DNA from: Roseobacter sp.
GTDB lineage: Bacteria; Pseudomonadota; Alphaproteobacteria; Rhodobacterales; Rhodobacteraceae
DNA length: 64,000 nt
Direction of reading: 5' to 3'
Assembly (NCBI GenBank): GCA_002731875.1
Contig: PCCY01000021.1
Span: 837,678-901,677, forward strand
The translations under genes and the position numbers were made by a program. The notes under the pieces are model-generated. The model saw nothing but the letters and a program-made list of their open reading frames with translations, had not been told where the DNA came from and did no database searches. This document shows, piece by piece, positions 1-8,524 of the stretch. The number at the start of each line of letters is the position of its first letter. The stretch's first letter is position 1.

Positions 1-82
1 CGCTGCCGTAAATCAACAACCCTGTCTTGCGTTGATCAGGTTTGGCAAAATAGGCATTCGCATCGCGTGGCGGCAGTTTCAT
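1..82 (-). CDS. holA: DNA polymerase III delta subunit, N-terminal fragment
   Basis: Only the first 27 codons are inside the window; the gene runs off the left edge. The visible N-terminus begins [12 protein letters not shown] and continues with the K-T-G-L-L-I-Y-G stretch that opens the nucleotide-binding-fold domain of alphaproteobacterial HolA, the clamp-loader delta subunit that opens the beta sliding clamp. The ATG at 82-80 overlaps the lptE stop codon in an ATGA arrangement, so translation is probably coupled. The leuS-lptE-holA order is common in alphaproteobacteria, which supports the call despite the short fragment. Confidence 0.8.
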   Translation of the reverse strand, partial: MKLPPRDANAYFAKPDQRKTGLLIYGS

Positions 83-564
83 CGGGAAAGGTTGGCCGCG
101 TAAAGCTGCGTGACGATCTGATCCGCCAGCATTGTCATGAGCCGGGTTTGTGCGTCATGTTCCGCAGCGAGCGTCGCTACGGTCGTGCCGGTTGCCGAGT
201 ATCCCGTGAAGTTTTCGACCGTGCCCGAGCTTTCGATCTGACCAGCGGTAAGATCACGCAAGATAAAATCGACCTTCCCAATCATATTGTACCGCGTGGT
301 GTTGTTGGTGCGATCTATCGCCAGGCCTTCTTGGGCGATAGCGACTGTCAGTTCCAGCGCGAAATGCGGTGCCTGTGCCCGACCCAGCCGGGTCTCTATT
401 TCGCGCACTAGGGTATAGCTGTAAACATCGTCGGGCGCTTCTACCTGGACGCTGTTGCGCAGGGCAGATCCGCTGCCGTTGTCGCCGTATACCGGTTGGA
501 ACCCGCACGCCGCCAAGGCCAGCAGGGGCAGTGCCAATAGAAACCGGCACTTACGCAACAACAT
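79..564 (-). CDS. lptE: LPS-assembly lipoprotein LptE
   Basis: A 161-residue outer-membrane lipoprotein that should plug the LptD beta-barrel and help deliver LPS to the cell surface. A short hydrophobic signal peptide ends in the lipobox L-A-A-C, followed by G-F-Q-P-V-Y-G, the hallmark start of mature LptE in alphaproteobacteria. I chose the ATG at 564, which puts two positive residues (R4, K5) before the hydrophobic core; an in-frame ATG at 585 would add seven residues that spoil the signal peptide. The start lies inside the 3' end of leuS (14-nt overlap) and the stop overlaps the holA start. Confidence 0.9.
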   Translation of the reverse strand: MLLRKCRFLLALPLLALAACGFQPVYGDNGSGSALRNSVQVEAPDDVYSYTLVREIETRLGRAQAPHFALELTVAIAQEGLAIDRTNNTTRYNMIGKVDFILRDLTAGQIESSGTVENFTGYSATGTTVATLAAEHDAQTRLMTMLADQIVTQLYAANLSR

Positions 565-3097
565 TGACGATCCGTCCGGGCACAACGATCACCTTTTTGG
601 GCGTAGCACCGTTAAGGGTGCGAATGACAGCTTCGTGGCTCAGCGCGAGTTTTTCAACCTCTTCTTTCGCCATGTCCGCGGGCACCTGAATTTCAGCACG
701 TCGCTTGCCGTTGATTTGGATGGGAAGTGTTACGGTGTCATCTATCAACATCGCATCAAGCGCCTGTGGCCAAGGAGCTGTGGTGCAAAGCCCGATGCCG
801 CCTTGGGCCGTCCAGATTTCCTCGGACAGATGAGGTGTCATCGGTGACATAAGCTGCGCCAATGTCATGACGGCTTCGCGCTGAGCAGCATGACCCGCTT
901 TGGATTTTTGAAGAATGGCCGTGAAGGTATAAAGTTTTGCGATGGCGGCGTTAAAGCCGAACGAGTCGATGCCCATGGTCACATCATGGATGGTTTTGTG
1001 CATGGCCCGCAGAAGGTCATCGTCACCTTCGCCGGGGGTATCCGTACCCATCGCGCTGATGCGTTCGCTGATATTCCACACACGGTTGAGATGCTTGTGA
1101 GCGGCTTCGGCACCCGAGGCTGTCCATTCCACGTCACGTTCGGGCGGGGAATCGCTCAGGACAAACCAACGGGCCGTATCCGCACCATAGTTCGCGATGA
1201 TCCCCAACGGGTCCACCACGTTCTTTTTCGACTTTGACATCTTGGCAGAGGGCATGATCTCTACCTCGGTGCCGTCAGCCAGTTTCCCATCGGTCACATC
1301 CTCGGGAAGATGATAGACCGGGCGATTTTTGTCATCGCGGGTTAGATATATTTCGTGGGTGACCATGCCTTGGGTGAACAGGGCGTCAAAAGGTTCAATC
1401 GCCTTTTCAGGCAAATGGCCGGTGATGTGCATGGCACGGGCAAAAAAGCGGGAATAAAGAAGGTGGAGAATCGCATGTTCGATGCCGCCGATATATTGAT
1501 CGACGTTCATCCAATATTCAGCATCTTCCATGACGGTGGGCGTATCGGCGTGCGGCGCGGTAAAGCGGGCGAAATACCATGAAGAATCAACAAAGGTATC
1601 CATCGTATCGGTTTCGCGTTTGGCAGGTGCGCCGCAGGCAGGGCAGGTACAGTCGCGCCATGTCGGGTGACGGTCCAACGGATTGCCGGGCGTATCAAAG
1701 CTGACATCGTAGGGCAGTTCGATCGGCAGGTTTTCTTTCCTTTCGGGCACTACGCCGCAGGCATCGCAATGCACCACAGGGATAGGGCAACCCCAATATC
1801 GCTGACGTGACAGGCCCCAATCGCGCAAACGGAACTTGGTCACGCCTTGGCCGACACCCTGGGCTTCGCACGCATCAATTGCCGCTGCGATGGCATCTTC
1901 TCCGGTTTGCCACTTTTCGCCGGCAAATCCGCCGTTGTAGTAAACCGTTTCAGATTTTGCCGGAACATAGGCTTCTTCTAGCTTCGGGTTCGCATCTTCG
2001 GATGGAAGAAACGTCGAAATGATCGGCAAGCCGTATTTGCTGGCAAATTCAAAGTCGCGCTGGTCATGGGCCGGGCACCCGAAGATTGCGCCCGTGCCGT
2101 AATCCATCAAGATGAAGTTGGCGATAAAGACGGGAAGCTCCCATGCGGTATCAAAGGGATGCCGTACGCGCAGGCCAGTGTCAAAACCCAGCTTTTCGGC
2201 GGTTTCAATCGATTCTTCCGTAGTGCCACCCTTGCGGCATTCGACGCAGAAAGCCGCTACATCCGGGTTGCTCTTTTCCAGAAGCTTGGCCAGCGGGTGA
2301 TCGGGTGAAATGCCGACAAAGCTTGCACCCAGCAACGTGTCTGGCCGGGTGGTATATACTTCGATCCGGTCATGACCTTCGGGTGCATCGACGGTAGAAA
2401 ACGCGAATTGCAGACCGCGCGATTTGCCGATCCAGTTCGCTTGCATCAATTTGACCTTGGCTGGCCAGTTGTCCAAGGTATCGAGCGCGTTCAGAAGCTC
2501 TTCGGAATAATCTGATATCTTGAAGAACCATTGCGTAAGTTCGCGCCGTTCAACCAATGCGCCAGACCGCCAGCCCCGCCCCGCTTCGACCTGCTCATTG
2601 GCAAGAACGGTCATATCGACAGGGTCCCAGTTCACGATAGCGTTTTTGCGATAGACCAGACCCTCTTGCAGGAAATCCAGGAACAACGCTTGCTGCTGGC
2701 CATAGTATTCAGGGTCGCATGTCGCGAATTCGCGGGACCAATCAATCGAAAGACCTAGCGGCTTCATCTGACTGCGCATGTCGGCGATGTTGCCGTATGT
2801 CCAGTCCTTGGGGTGGCCGCCGATGGCCATTGCCGCATTTTCGGCAGGCATGCCGAATGCGTCCCACCCCATGGGATGCAGTACATTATGGCCCGTGGCG
2901 ATCTTGTAGCGCGCGATTACGTCGCCCATCGTATAGTTGCGAACATGCCCCATGTGAATGCGGCCCGACGGATAGGGGAACATCTCAAGCACATAGTATT
3001 TGGGTTTGTCGGCGCTGCGCACCGCTTTGAATATTGCGTCTTTTTCCCAGACGGCCTGCCAGCGGGCTTCGATTTCAGAGGGAGAGTAAGAGGGCAT
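551..3097 (-). CDS. leuS: Leucyl-tRNA synthetase
   Basis: Class I aminoacyl-tRNA synthetase charging tRNA-Leu, cytoplasmic, 848 residues, normal length for bacteria. The HIGH motif appears as HMGH at residues 48-51 and the KMSKS loop as K-M-S-K-S at 619-623; a large editing (CP1) insertion lies between them, with T-T-R-P-D-T-L in its conserved position, and a C-terminal anticodon-binding domain follows. The frame is open further upstream, but homologues start at M-P-S-Y-S-P, so the ATG at 3097 is used. It is the head of a leuS-lptE-holA overlap unit and follows the DUF3576 lipoprotein gene after a terminator-like hairpin. Confidence 0.97.
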   Translation of the reverse strand: MPSYSPSEIEARWQAVWEKDAIFKAVRSADKPKYYVLEMFPYPSGRIHMGHVRNYTMGDVIARYKIATGHNVLHPMGWDAFGMPAENAAMAIGGHPKDWTYGNIADMRSQMKPLGLSIDWSREFATCDPEYYGQQQALFLDFLQEGLVYRKNAIVNWDPVDMTVLANEQVEAGRGWRSGALVERRELTQWFFKISDYSEELLNALDTLDNWPAKVKLMQANWIGKSRGLQFAFSTVDAPEGHDRIEVYTTRPDTLLGASFVGISPDHPLAKLLEKSNPDVAAFCVECRKGGTTEESIETAEKLGFDTGLRVRHPFDTAWELPVFIANFILMDYGTGAIFGCPAHDQRDFEFASKYGLPIISTFLPSEDANPKLEEAYVPAKSETVYYNGGFAGEKWQTGEDAIAAAIDACEAQGVGQGVTKFRLRDWGLSRQRYWGCPIPVVHCDACGVVPERKENLPIELPYDVSFDTPGNPLDRHPTWRDCTCPACGAPAKRETDTMDTFVDSSWYFARFTAPHADTPTVMEDAEYWMNVDQYIGGIEHAILHLLYSRFFARAMHITGHLPEKAIEPFDALFTQGMVTHEIYLTRDDKNRPVYHLPEDVTDGKLADGTEVEIMPSAKMSKSKKNVVDPLGIIANYGADTARWFVLSDSPPERDVEWTASGAEAAHKHLNRVWNISERISAMGTDTPGEGDDDLLRAMHKTIHDVTMGIDSFGFNAAIAKLYTFTAILQKSKAGHAAQREAVMTLAQLMSPMTPHLSEEIWTAQGGIGLCTTAPWPQALDAMLIDDTVTLPIQINGKRRAEIQVPADMAKEEVEKLALSHEAVIRTLNGATPKKVIVVPGRIVNVVA

Positions 3098-3107
3098 CTT
3101 GCGGACC

Positions 3108-3154
3108 TTATCAAACAAACACGCCGGGCGAGCGACTAGCGCAGGGCCCGGCGT
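3108..3154 (-). terminator. Rho-independent terminator after the DUF3576 gene
   Basis: Perfect 9-bp inverted repeat ACGCCGGGC / GCCCGGCGT (3121-3129 and 3146-3154) followed, on the minus strand, by a T-rich GTTTGTTTGAT stretch. It lies between the DUF3576 stop and the leuS start, so it should end transcription from the DUF3576 promoter or attenuate read-through into leuS. Confidence 0.7.
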
Positions 3155-3182
3155 TATAATGAGGGGGGAAAAGCGAGCGGGC

Positions 3183-3677
3183 TCAGAATTTACTGTCGGC
3201 GATACGGATCTCACGGGCGCGGCTTAGAATCGCGTCTTCGACCGCGCGGGATGTTGCTTTGCTGACTGGACGTCCGCCTGTGGTCTGCAACGCCACATTC
3301 AGGGAACGAGCCTCGAGAGCGGGGTCATCTATCAAAACCGTGGCACGGTACGACGTACCCCCGCCAGGAGGCGTCCCATAGCCGGTAACGATCACACCGG
3401 TATAAGGATCTACCGACTGCACCGGCAAAAAGCTAAGCACCTCGAGGCTTGCCGCCCACAGGTATTTGTTCACGGCGACGTTGGTCTCGGAATTCTTGGG
3501 CTTGAAGATGTTCCATATCGTCGTTTCACCCATCCTGATCCTATCGGTATTGGGGCTAAATGACTGGTTGCTGCTATCCGGCGCTTCAGCGTTTGTCACA
3601 TTTGCGCCGCCACAGGCCGAAAGACTGATCAACGCGCCAAGTGCTAACGTAAGGTGCAATTTGGAGAACTTACCCAT
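3183..3677 (-). CDS. DUF3576 domain lipoprotein
   Basis: A 164-residue predicted lipoprotein: positively charged start M-G-K-F-S-K, hydrophobic core, and lipobox L-S-A-C-G at about residue 24. The mature part contains the I-W-N-I-F stretch and the pattern [13 protein letters not shown] followed by D-P-Y-x-G-V-I-V-T-G-Y, which I recognise as DUF3576, a family of unknown function common in Rhodobacterales and often next to leuS. The frame extends 60 codons upstream, but the ATG at 3677 is the only start giving a signal peptide; an AAGGA sequence precedes it. No enzymatic motif is visible. Confidence 0.85.
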   Translation of the reverse strand: MGKFSKLHLTLALGALISLSACGGANVTNAEAPDSSNQSFSPNTDRIRMGETTIWNIFKPKNSETNVAVNKYLWAASLEVLSFLPVQSVDPYTGVIVTGYGTPPGGGTSYRATVLIDDPALEARSLNVALQTTGGRPVSKATSRAVEDAILSRAREIRIADSKF

Positions 3678-3999
3678 CACGATGATCCTTTGCTTGTTCC
3701 GGCAATGGTCTACCCAAGGCGGGGGCTCTCGGCAAGGTGTATATATAAGGTGTATCCATATTGGAGCAGGGGGATTGGAGCAGGGGCGCGAGGTGCTTGG
3801 TTGTATTGCGGCGCTGCATGTCAATGATGGCAGAGTTAACCAGCACTGTGGCGGCACTGTGGCAAAGGTGCATCATACCGCGCGGCATCGTCGTCAGGGA
3901 AAGTGGCGTTGTTGCAATGACGCGAAAAGTTATGCAAACAAACTCCATGCCCTGCCAGATGAACTGGTTTGGGATTTATTTCAAACCGAGGAAAATCTC
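3678..3999. promoter_or_regulatory. Divergent control region between DUF3576 gene and porin
   Basis: 322 bases without a gene. It holds two direct repeats: AAGGTGTAT at 3734-3742 and 3747-3755 (13-bp period), and a 14-bp tandem repeat ATTGGAGCAGGGG at 3760-3772 and 3774-3786. Porin genes are usually under strong regulation, so the repeats may be protein-binding sites, but no recognised operator matches. A GAGGAAAA ribosome-binding site sits just before the porin ATG. The in-frame extension upstream of the porin carries no plausible protein. Confidence 0.4.
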
Positions 4000-5079
4000 A
4001 TGAAAAAAATTCTCTTCGCCACAACCGCTCTGGTAGCAACTGCTGGCGTTGCCGCAGCTGACATCACAGTCGGTGGTAACGCTCGTTTTGGTGTCGGCTA
4101 TTCAAGCGGTGCTGAAAACGGTCTGGCCGGCACAGGCGGGTACCCTTCCAACGGTAACGACCGCGCTGTTAACGGTCGCTCCAAGACCGACATCATCAGC
4201 CGTTTCCGTCTGCAGTTCGACGCAACTTCTGAGACAGACGGTGGTGTAACCATCGGTGGTCGTGTTCGCGCAGAAGCAGACAACAACATCTATGGCGGTG
4301 CAGTTGCTGCAAACAACGCAGCGTTCCGTAGCAACGCCGAAGTCATGTTGTGGAGCGCACCTCGCTTGTTCGCCACATACGGCGGCTTCACGTTGGGTGT
4401 CGGCAACATCAACGGTGCTGTGGAATCCACTCCAGGTCTGTACCTTGAAACACGTTCCGGCGGTACTGGCCTTGACGGTTCGCAGTATGTTGGAAACGTC
4501 GCAAACGTAAACAATAACTACTTCAACTGGGATTACTACGACTCCGACGGCAACGTATCGTCCAACGGTGTTGAAGCGATCTACAACATTGGCGGTTTCG
4601 GGACCCACCTGTCCTACTCCGTAAGCAACGGTGCAGTTGCTCAGGACGTTATTGCTTTGAACGCAAGCTACAAGTTCAACAACTTCACAGTTGCAGCCGC
4701 GGTTCAGAGAAGCGATTTCGCTTGGGCTGACAAAGAAGTCCTGACTATCAAGGGTGACTTCGGCATGTTCGGCGCGCGTTTGGCTTATGCCAACAACGAA
4801 GGCATCGACAAGATCCTGCTCGCGGGTACTTATGACATTGGTGCCGCAACCAAGCTGGTTGGCTGGGTCGCCGACGAAAGCGCAGTCAGCGCAGCGGACG
4901 TTGCTCTCGGTCGTAACGACAACCGTGACGGCGTAGCCGGCTCCAATGCTCAGGAAGGTACATCTTTCGGTATCCACCTTGCGCACGATCTGGGCGGCGG
5001 TGTTTCCTTGGAAACTGGCTACCAGCGCGGTTCGAACAAGAACGATCAGTTCCAAGCCGGTGTTGCATTCAGCTTCTAA
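4000..5079 (+). CDS. Rhodobacter-type outer-membrane porin
   Basis: A 359-residue outer-membrane beta-barrel for passive diffusion of small solutes. It starts MKKILFATTALVATAGVAAA, a classic Sec signal peptide cleaved after A-A-A, followed by D-I-T-V-G-G-N-A-R-F-G-V-G-Y as the first beta strand. The rest is alternating amphipathic, Gly/Asn/Asp-rich strands and ends in G-V-A-F-S-F, the C-terminal Phe signature recognised by the BAM complex. Length and pattern match the Rhodobacter capsulatus porin family. The ATG at 4000 is preceded by a good ribosome-binding site. It is transcribed alone, between the repeat-bearing upstream region and a strong terminator. Confidence 0.92.
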   Translation: MKKILFATTALVATAGVAAADITVGGNARFGVGYSSGAENGLAGTGGYPSNGNDRAVNGRSKTDIISRFRLQFDATSETDGGVTIGGRVRAEADNNIYGGAVAANNAAFRSNAEVMLWSAPRLFATYGGFTLGVGNINGAVESTPGLYLETRSGGTGLDGSQYVGNVANVNNNYFNWDYYDSDGNVSSNGVEAIYNIGGFGTHLSYSVSNGAVAQDVIALNASYKFNNFTVAAAVQRSDFAWADKEVLTIKGDFGMFGARLAYANNEGIDKILLAGTYDIGAATKLVGWVADESAVSAADVALGRNDNRDGVAGSNAQEGTSFGIHLAHDLGGGVSLETGYQRGSNKNDQFQAGVAFSF

Positions 5080-5104
5080 GTTGAACCCACTCGTTTGATT
5101 TTAG

Positions 5105-5138
5105 AGGGGCAGGCCGTCGGTCTGCCCCTTTTCTTTTC
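5105..5138 (+). terminator. Rho-independent terminator of the porin gene
   Basis: AGGGGCAG (5105-5112) pairs perfectly with CTGCCCCT (5122-5129), loop of nine bases, followed by CCTTTTCTTTT. It lies 26 nt after the porin stop and before yggS. Confidence 0.9.
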
Positions 5139-5182
5139 TGCCACGCTGTAGTTGTGTACGGCCTTGGACAAGGGGGCATGGT

Positions 5183-5836
5183 ATGAGCTTGCAGGACATT
5201 TCCGATCGAATTTCCAAGGCTGAACGCAACGCCGGGCGCAAATCTGGCGAGGTGAAACTGATCGCCGTCAGCAAGGTGCAGCCGGATGGGCGCGTGAAAG
5301 CAGTTCTCGATCAGGGTCACCGTTGCTTCGGGGAAAATCGCGTTCAAGAGGCCGAAGCCAAATGGCCGGATTTCAAGCAACATTTTGACGGGATCGAACT
5401 ACATCTGATCGGGCCGCTGCAAAGCAACAAAGCGCGGACGGCGATGGCGCTGTTTGATGTGATCCATACCTTGGACCGGCCCAAACTGGCGGCCACTTTG
5501 GCGCGGATCGCTCAAGAGCAAGGCTCCTGTCCCGAGATGTTTATTCAGGTAAACACCGGGGAGGAAGAGCAGAAAGCCGGTGTTCTGCCTGCCGACGCCG
5601 ACCAATTCATTCAAGATGCCCTGGCTCTTGACCTGCCCGTTAAAGGCTTGATGTGCATCCCCCCCGCGCACGAGGAAGCTGCGCTGCATTTTGCCCTATT
5701 GGCCAAGATTGCGTCACGCAATGGATTGGCAGGCTTGTCGATGGGGATGAGCAGCGATTTTGAAAAGGCAATTGCCCTTGGGGCAACCCACGTGCGGGTC
5801 GGTTCAGCGATCTTTGGCGACAGGGTTCCTGGTTGA
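5183..5836 (+). CDS. YggS/PLPBP family pyridoxal-phosphate homeostasis protein
   Basis: A 217-residue, single-domain (alanine-racemase-like TIM barrel) PLP-binding protein implicated in vitamin B6 and amino-acid homeostasis; the family has no established catalytic activity. The PLP lysine is K31 in the A-V-S-K-V-Q-P stretch, followed by F-G-E-N-R-V-Q-E-A; the phosphate-binding end G-L-S-M-G-M-S-S-D-F and the C-terminal V-R-V-G-S-A-I-F-G are also present. An AAGGGGG sequence precedes the ATG. The last 33 bases overlap the 3' end of the convergent L,D-transpeptidase gene. Confidence 0.93.
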   Translation: MSLQDISDRISKAERNAGRKSGEVKLIAVSKVQPDGRVKAVLDQGHRCFGENRVQEAEAKWPDFKQHFDGIELHLIGPLQSNKARTAMALFDVIHTLDRPKLAATLARIAQEQGSCPEMFIQVNTGEEEQKAGVLPADADQFIQDALALDLPVKGLMCIPPAHEEAALHFALLAKIASRNGLAGLSMGMSSDFEKAIALGATHVRVGSAIFGDRVPG

Positions 5837-6340
5837 CGCGCAGGCTGGGGGGATGATCACGCGCGCTCCAAGGGCAATGCGGGATGCTATACTGTGCAAA
5901 TGTGCACGCGACAGGGCGATGCAACCTTCGGTCGGGAATCCGGCTCTGCGGTACTGATGAATGAAAATCGCGGACCCTTTACCCGCCACCGCCACCGGCC
6001 AATTCCAGTCGGTCAGAATGATCAGGTCATAAAGCGGATCAGCACGGCGCAGTTTTTCATGGCTGTGTGCGTAGGGGGCCCGGACCATCGTGTTGTATTC
6101 TATATCGGTGGGATCGTCAGACCACAGATCACCAAGGCCTGTCGGAATGGCCCACGGGGTCGGGGCACAAATGCGGTCAGGTCGGTATAACATCCCGACG
6201 ACGCGATGGATGCCCGACGGGGTCGCGCCGTCGCCTTCTTTCTTGCGACGAGTAATACCCGATTTCCCAATCGTGCAGGGATAGATCTTGCCCTGAAACC
6301 GAAGCCCCATTGGTGATAGAACCAGATCGCCAGGCGTCAC
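5804..6340 (-). CDS. L,D-transpeptidase family protein
   Basis: A 178-residue YkuD-fold protein expected to act on peptidoglycan peptides (L,D-transpeptidation or carboxypeptidation). The catalytic motif is visible as H-Q-Y-R-R-A-G-F-P-T-E-G-C: His128 and Cys140 (numbered from the GTG start). No cleavable signal peptide or lipobox is seen, which is common in the small DUF-type members of this family, so the export route is unclear. The GTG start overlaps the ribA stop (GTGA), indicating coupled translation with ribA. Its 3' end overlaps yggS tail to tail by 33 nt. Confidence 0.88.
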   Translation of the reverse strand: MTPGDLVLSPMGLRFQGKIYPCTIGKSGITRRKKEGDGATPSGIHRVVGMLYRPDRICAPTPWAIPTGLGDLWSDDPTDIEYNTMVRAPYAHSHEKLRRADPLYDLIILTDWNWPVAVAGKGSAIFIHQYRRAGFPTEGCIALSRAHLHSIASRIALGARVIIPPACASTRNPVAKDR

Positions 6341-7425
6341 AGCATGTGCCCCGATTTCGCCGCTTTGGTCGCAAGATAGTCGTGGTTATGCCGGTTTCCG
6401 CCCACTTTCAACGCGACGCGCTCGGCAACCTCGATCCCGCTGGCAGCCATCATTTCAACCTTTCGCGGATTGTTGGTCAGTAAGCGCACCGAAGAAAAAC
6501 CCATCGACTTGAGGATATCGGACCCAAGCCGGAAATCACGTTCATCATCTTCAAAACCCAAGCGGTGATTTGCTTCTACAGTGTCAAACCCCTGATCCTG
6601 TAGGGAATAGGCGCGCATCTTGTTGGCCAATCCGATGCCACGGCCTTCTTGGTTCAGGTATAGCAACACACCATGCCCTTCGGTGCCCATTTGCGCCAGT
6701 GCAGCGCGAAGCTGGGGGCCACAATCGCATTTCAGGCTGCCTAGTATATCGCCGGTAAAGCAGGCGGAGTGAAGTCTCGTCAATACCGGTTTGCTGCGAT
6801 CGGGGCGACCGATCTCTATGGCATAATGCTCTTCACCGCCGTCGTCGGGGCGGAAGATATGTAATCTTCCGGCGTCCGACACCTCTATGGGCAAGCGCGC
6901 GTGTACGATGGGTTTCAGCGGAGACCGGGCCGCAAGAACAGGCAAAGCCGTCGTAAGGTCAAGCGTGGTAAGGCCATGCTGTTCGGCGAATCCGATTGCG
7001 TCGTTCAGATCCAAGACCAAAGCGGCGGGCAGTAATCGGGCCGATTTGATCAGGCTCAAGGCCGCGCGATGGGGTGTTGCATCCCCACCGCGTGCACAGA
7101 TCAGCGGCCCTTTCATCGGGCTGCGCAGATCGTCTGCCGGGTCGGCGACCGATTGGACCCACCGGGGCGTTGTGTCGTCTGGCAACATCACCCGGGCAAG
7201 ATCGCCGTCATAGGCCCGCGCCTTCAGCGTTGCCGCACGACGCGCGGTAATGACAAGAACAGGATCGCCGCCAAGCGCCAACAGATCGGCCAAGCGCTGC
7301 GCGGTCAAGGTTTCGGCTGCAAATACAAGAACAGGTCGGGGGCCCAGAAACACTATGGGAACGCCCATGCGCAAGTCCGCCCGTGCACGTGCAAGCTGTT
7401 CGGTGATGTCAGGACGAAATGCCAT
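6337..7425 (-). CDS. ribA: GTP cyclohydrolase II with degenerate RibB-like N-terminal domain
   Basis: 362 residues. The C-terminal half is a full GTP cyclohydrolase II, opening the imidazole ring of GTP in the first committed step of riboflavin synthesis: zinc cysteines C222, C233 and C235 (A-C-F-T-G-D and K-C-D-C), the N-Q-E-G-R-G-I-G-L-A-N-K active-site stretch, and D-T-V-E-A-N. The N-terminal ~165 residues look like a dihydroxybutanone-phosphate synthase fold that has lost the catalytic motifs, so only the RibA activity should remain. I prefer the ATG at 7425; a GTG at 7443 adds six residues. A palindrome lies 12-31 bases upstream of the ATG. Confidence 0.9.
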   Translation of the reverse strand: MAFRPDITEQLARARADLRMGVPIVFLGPRPVLVFAAETLTAQRLADLLALGGDPVLVITARRAATLKARAYDGDLARVMLPDDTTPRWVQSVADPADDLRSPMKGPLICARGGDATPHRAALSLIKSARLLPAALVLDLNDAIGFAEQHGLTTLDLTTALPVLAARSPLKPIVHARLPIEVSDAGRLHIFRPDDGGEEHYAIEIGRPDRSKPVLTRLHSACFTGDILGSLKCDCGPQLRAALAQMGTEGHGVLLYLNQEGRGIGLANKMRAYSLQDQGFDTVEANHRLGFEDDERDFRLGSDILKSMGFSSVRLLTNNPRKVEMMAASGIEVAERVALKVGGNRHNHDYLATKAAKSGHML

Positions 7426-7436
7426 GGTTTTGAAAT

Positions 7437-7456
7437 CTTTCACATCGCTGTGAAAG
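7437..7456. promoter_or_regulatory. Perfect palindrome upstream of ribA
   Basis: CTTTCACA (7437-7444) and TGTGAAAG (7449-7456) form a perfect 8-bp inverted repeat around TCGC. It sits immediately upstream of the preferred ribA start, in the gap divergent from the CenR-like gene. The shape suits a dimeric regulator or a small 5'-leader hairpin. No FMN-riboswitch sequence is seen. Confidence 0.5.
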
Positions 7457-7592
7457 AATACTTAGGTCAGATGTGTGGGAATTGAAACATTTGCCGCTAT
7501 CTGTGCACGGTCCTGTGATTAAAACGCCGCTCCTCTTGTGAGCACGGCTTTGTGAACACATTTTTAGTATAGTTTTAGAGGATGAGTTGAAA

Positions 7593-8279
7593 ATGGCCCA
7601 GTTGAAGAAAATATTGCTTGTGGATGACGACGAGGATCTACGCGATGCACTGAGCGAACAGTTGTTGCTGACCGAGGATTTTGATGTTTTCGAAGCTGGG
7701 AATGGCGCGGATGCAAAAAAGCGTGCAGAAGAAGCGCTTTATGATCTGGTCATACTGGATGTAGGATTGCCCGACATTGATGGCCGCGATCTGTGTCGCG
7801 AGCTGCGCGAACGCGGCGTGAAGAGCCCGATACTGATGTTGACCGGGCACGATAGCGACGCAGATACGATCATGGGCTTGGATGCCGGAGCGAATGATTA
7901 TGTCACCAAGCCGTTCAAGTTCCCGGTGTTGCTGGCGCGGATCAGGGCGCAATTGCGCCAACACGAACAGTCAGAGGAAGCAATTTTCCAACTTGGACCT
8001 TACACGTTCAAACCGTCGGCCAAGCTACTGGTGACCGAAGACGACAAGAAAATCCGCCTGACCGAGAAAGAAACCAACATCCTCAAGTTTCTTTACCGGT
8101 CGTCTACCGGGGTCGTCCCGCGTGATCTTCTGTTGCACGAGGTGTGGGGCTACAATGCCGGAGTAACAACGCATACGCTGGAAACGCACATCTACCGCCT
8201 GCGTCAGAAGATCGAGCCTGACCCGTCAAACGCAAAAATTCTGGTAACAGAATCAGGTGGATACAGAATTATCTCATAA
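7593..8279 (+). CDS. cenR: OmpR-family response regulator, CenR-like
   Basis: 228-residue DNA-binding response regulator. Receiver domain at residues 6-115 with acidic pocket D11-D13, phospho-acceptor D56 in V-I-L-D-V-G-L-P, the switch Thr in M-L-T-G-H-D, and the K of T-K-P-F-K-F; winged-helix output domain at 130-226 with R-L-T-E-K-E and the recognition segment T-H-T-L-E-T-H-I-Y-R-L-R-Q-K-I. The receiver and output linker (R-A-Q-L-R-Q-H-E-Q-S-E) closely resembles Caulobacter and Rhodobacter CenR, an essential envelope regulator. No histidine kinase is adjacent. A GAGGATGAG ribosome-binding site supports the ATG at 7593 over the upstream TTG. Confidence 0.82.
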   Translation: MAQLKKILLVDDDEDLRDALSEQLLLTEDFDVFEAGNGADAKKRAEEALYDLVILDVGLPDIDGRDLCRELRERGVKSPILMLTGHDSDADTIMGLDAGANDYVTKPFKFPVLLARIRAQLRQHEQSEEAIFQLGPYTFKPSAKLLVTEDDKKIRLTEKETNILKFLYRSSTGVVPRDLLLHEVWGYNAGVTTHTLETHIYRLRQKIEPDPSNAKILVTESGGYRIIS

Positions 8280-8342
8280 TTTTGGAACCTAATTATCTGC
8301 CGCTTGTTGTTTTTTGGAGAGGCGGGGTTTTCATGACTCGCC

Positions 8343-8431
8343 GATCGGTTTGAACCCGAAGTTTGTATCCGGGAAATGATACATACCTCCCTGTTGGACT
8401 GGGCCGGGCCTTTGCGCCCGGCCATTTTTTT
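8343..8431 (+). ncRNA. Probable small RNA of the suhB/MmgR (alpha-r8) type
   Basis: The cenR-xthA gap contains a compact RNA-like module: a 6-bp hairpin TGTATC / GATACA (8364-8369, 8378-8383), then an unpaired CCTCCCT run (8386-8392), then an 8-bp GC-rich hairpin GGCCGGGC / GCCCGGCC (8402-8409, 8416-8423) with seven Ts. Hairpin, anti-Shine-Dalgarno-like CCUCCC loop and intrinsic terminator is the architecture of the alphaproteobacterial suhB/MmgR sRNAs, from memory of that family. The 5' end is not certain because no clear promoter is visible; it could instead be only a cenR terminator with a leader hairpin. Confidence 0.55.
8402..8431 (+). terminator. Rho-independent terminator downstream of cenR / of the sRNA
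   Basis: Perfect 8-bp stem GGCCGGGC / GCCCGGCC with loop CTTTGC and a run of seven Ts (8425-8431). It can end both the cenR transcript and the candidate sRNA. Confidence 0.92.
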
Positions 8432-8524
8432 GCCGCGCGGTCGCGGACCCCACCGATTTCGTGATGGCGGCTAGATGCGGTTTCAGGGTAGGGTGCGCAC
8501 GATTTCGCACTAACGGAGCCTTAG

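Noticed and set aside
551-3214. Longer leuS start at 3214
   Set aside because: The extra 39 residues match nothing in leucyl-tRNA synthetases and overlie the terminator hairpin of the upstream gene.
4102-5055. 317-codon minus-strand frame opposite the porin
   Set aside because: Cys/Val-rich translation of the porin's antisense strand; the porin is complete with signal peptide and terminal Phe.
7426-7592. FMN riboswitch before ribA
   Set aside because: None of the conserved FMN aptamer segments is present, only a short palindrome.
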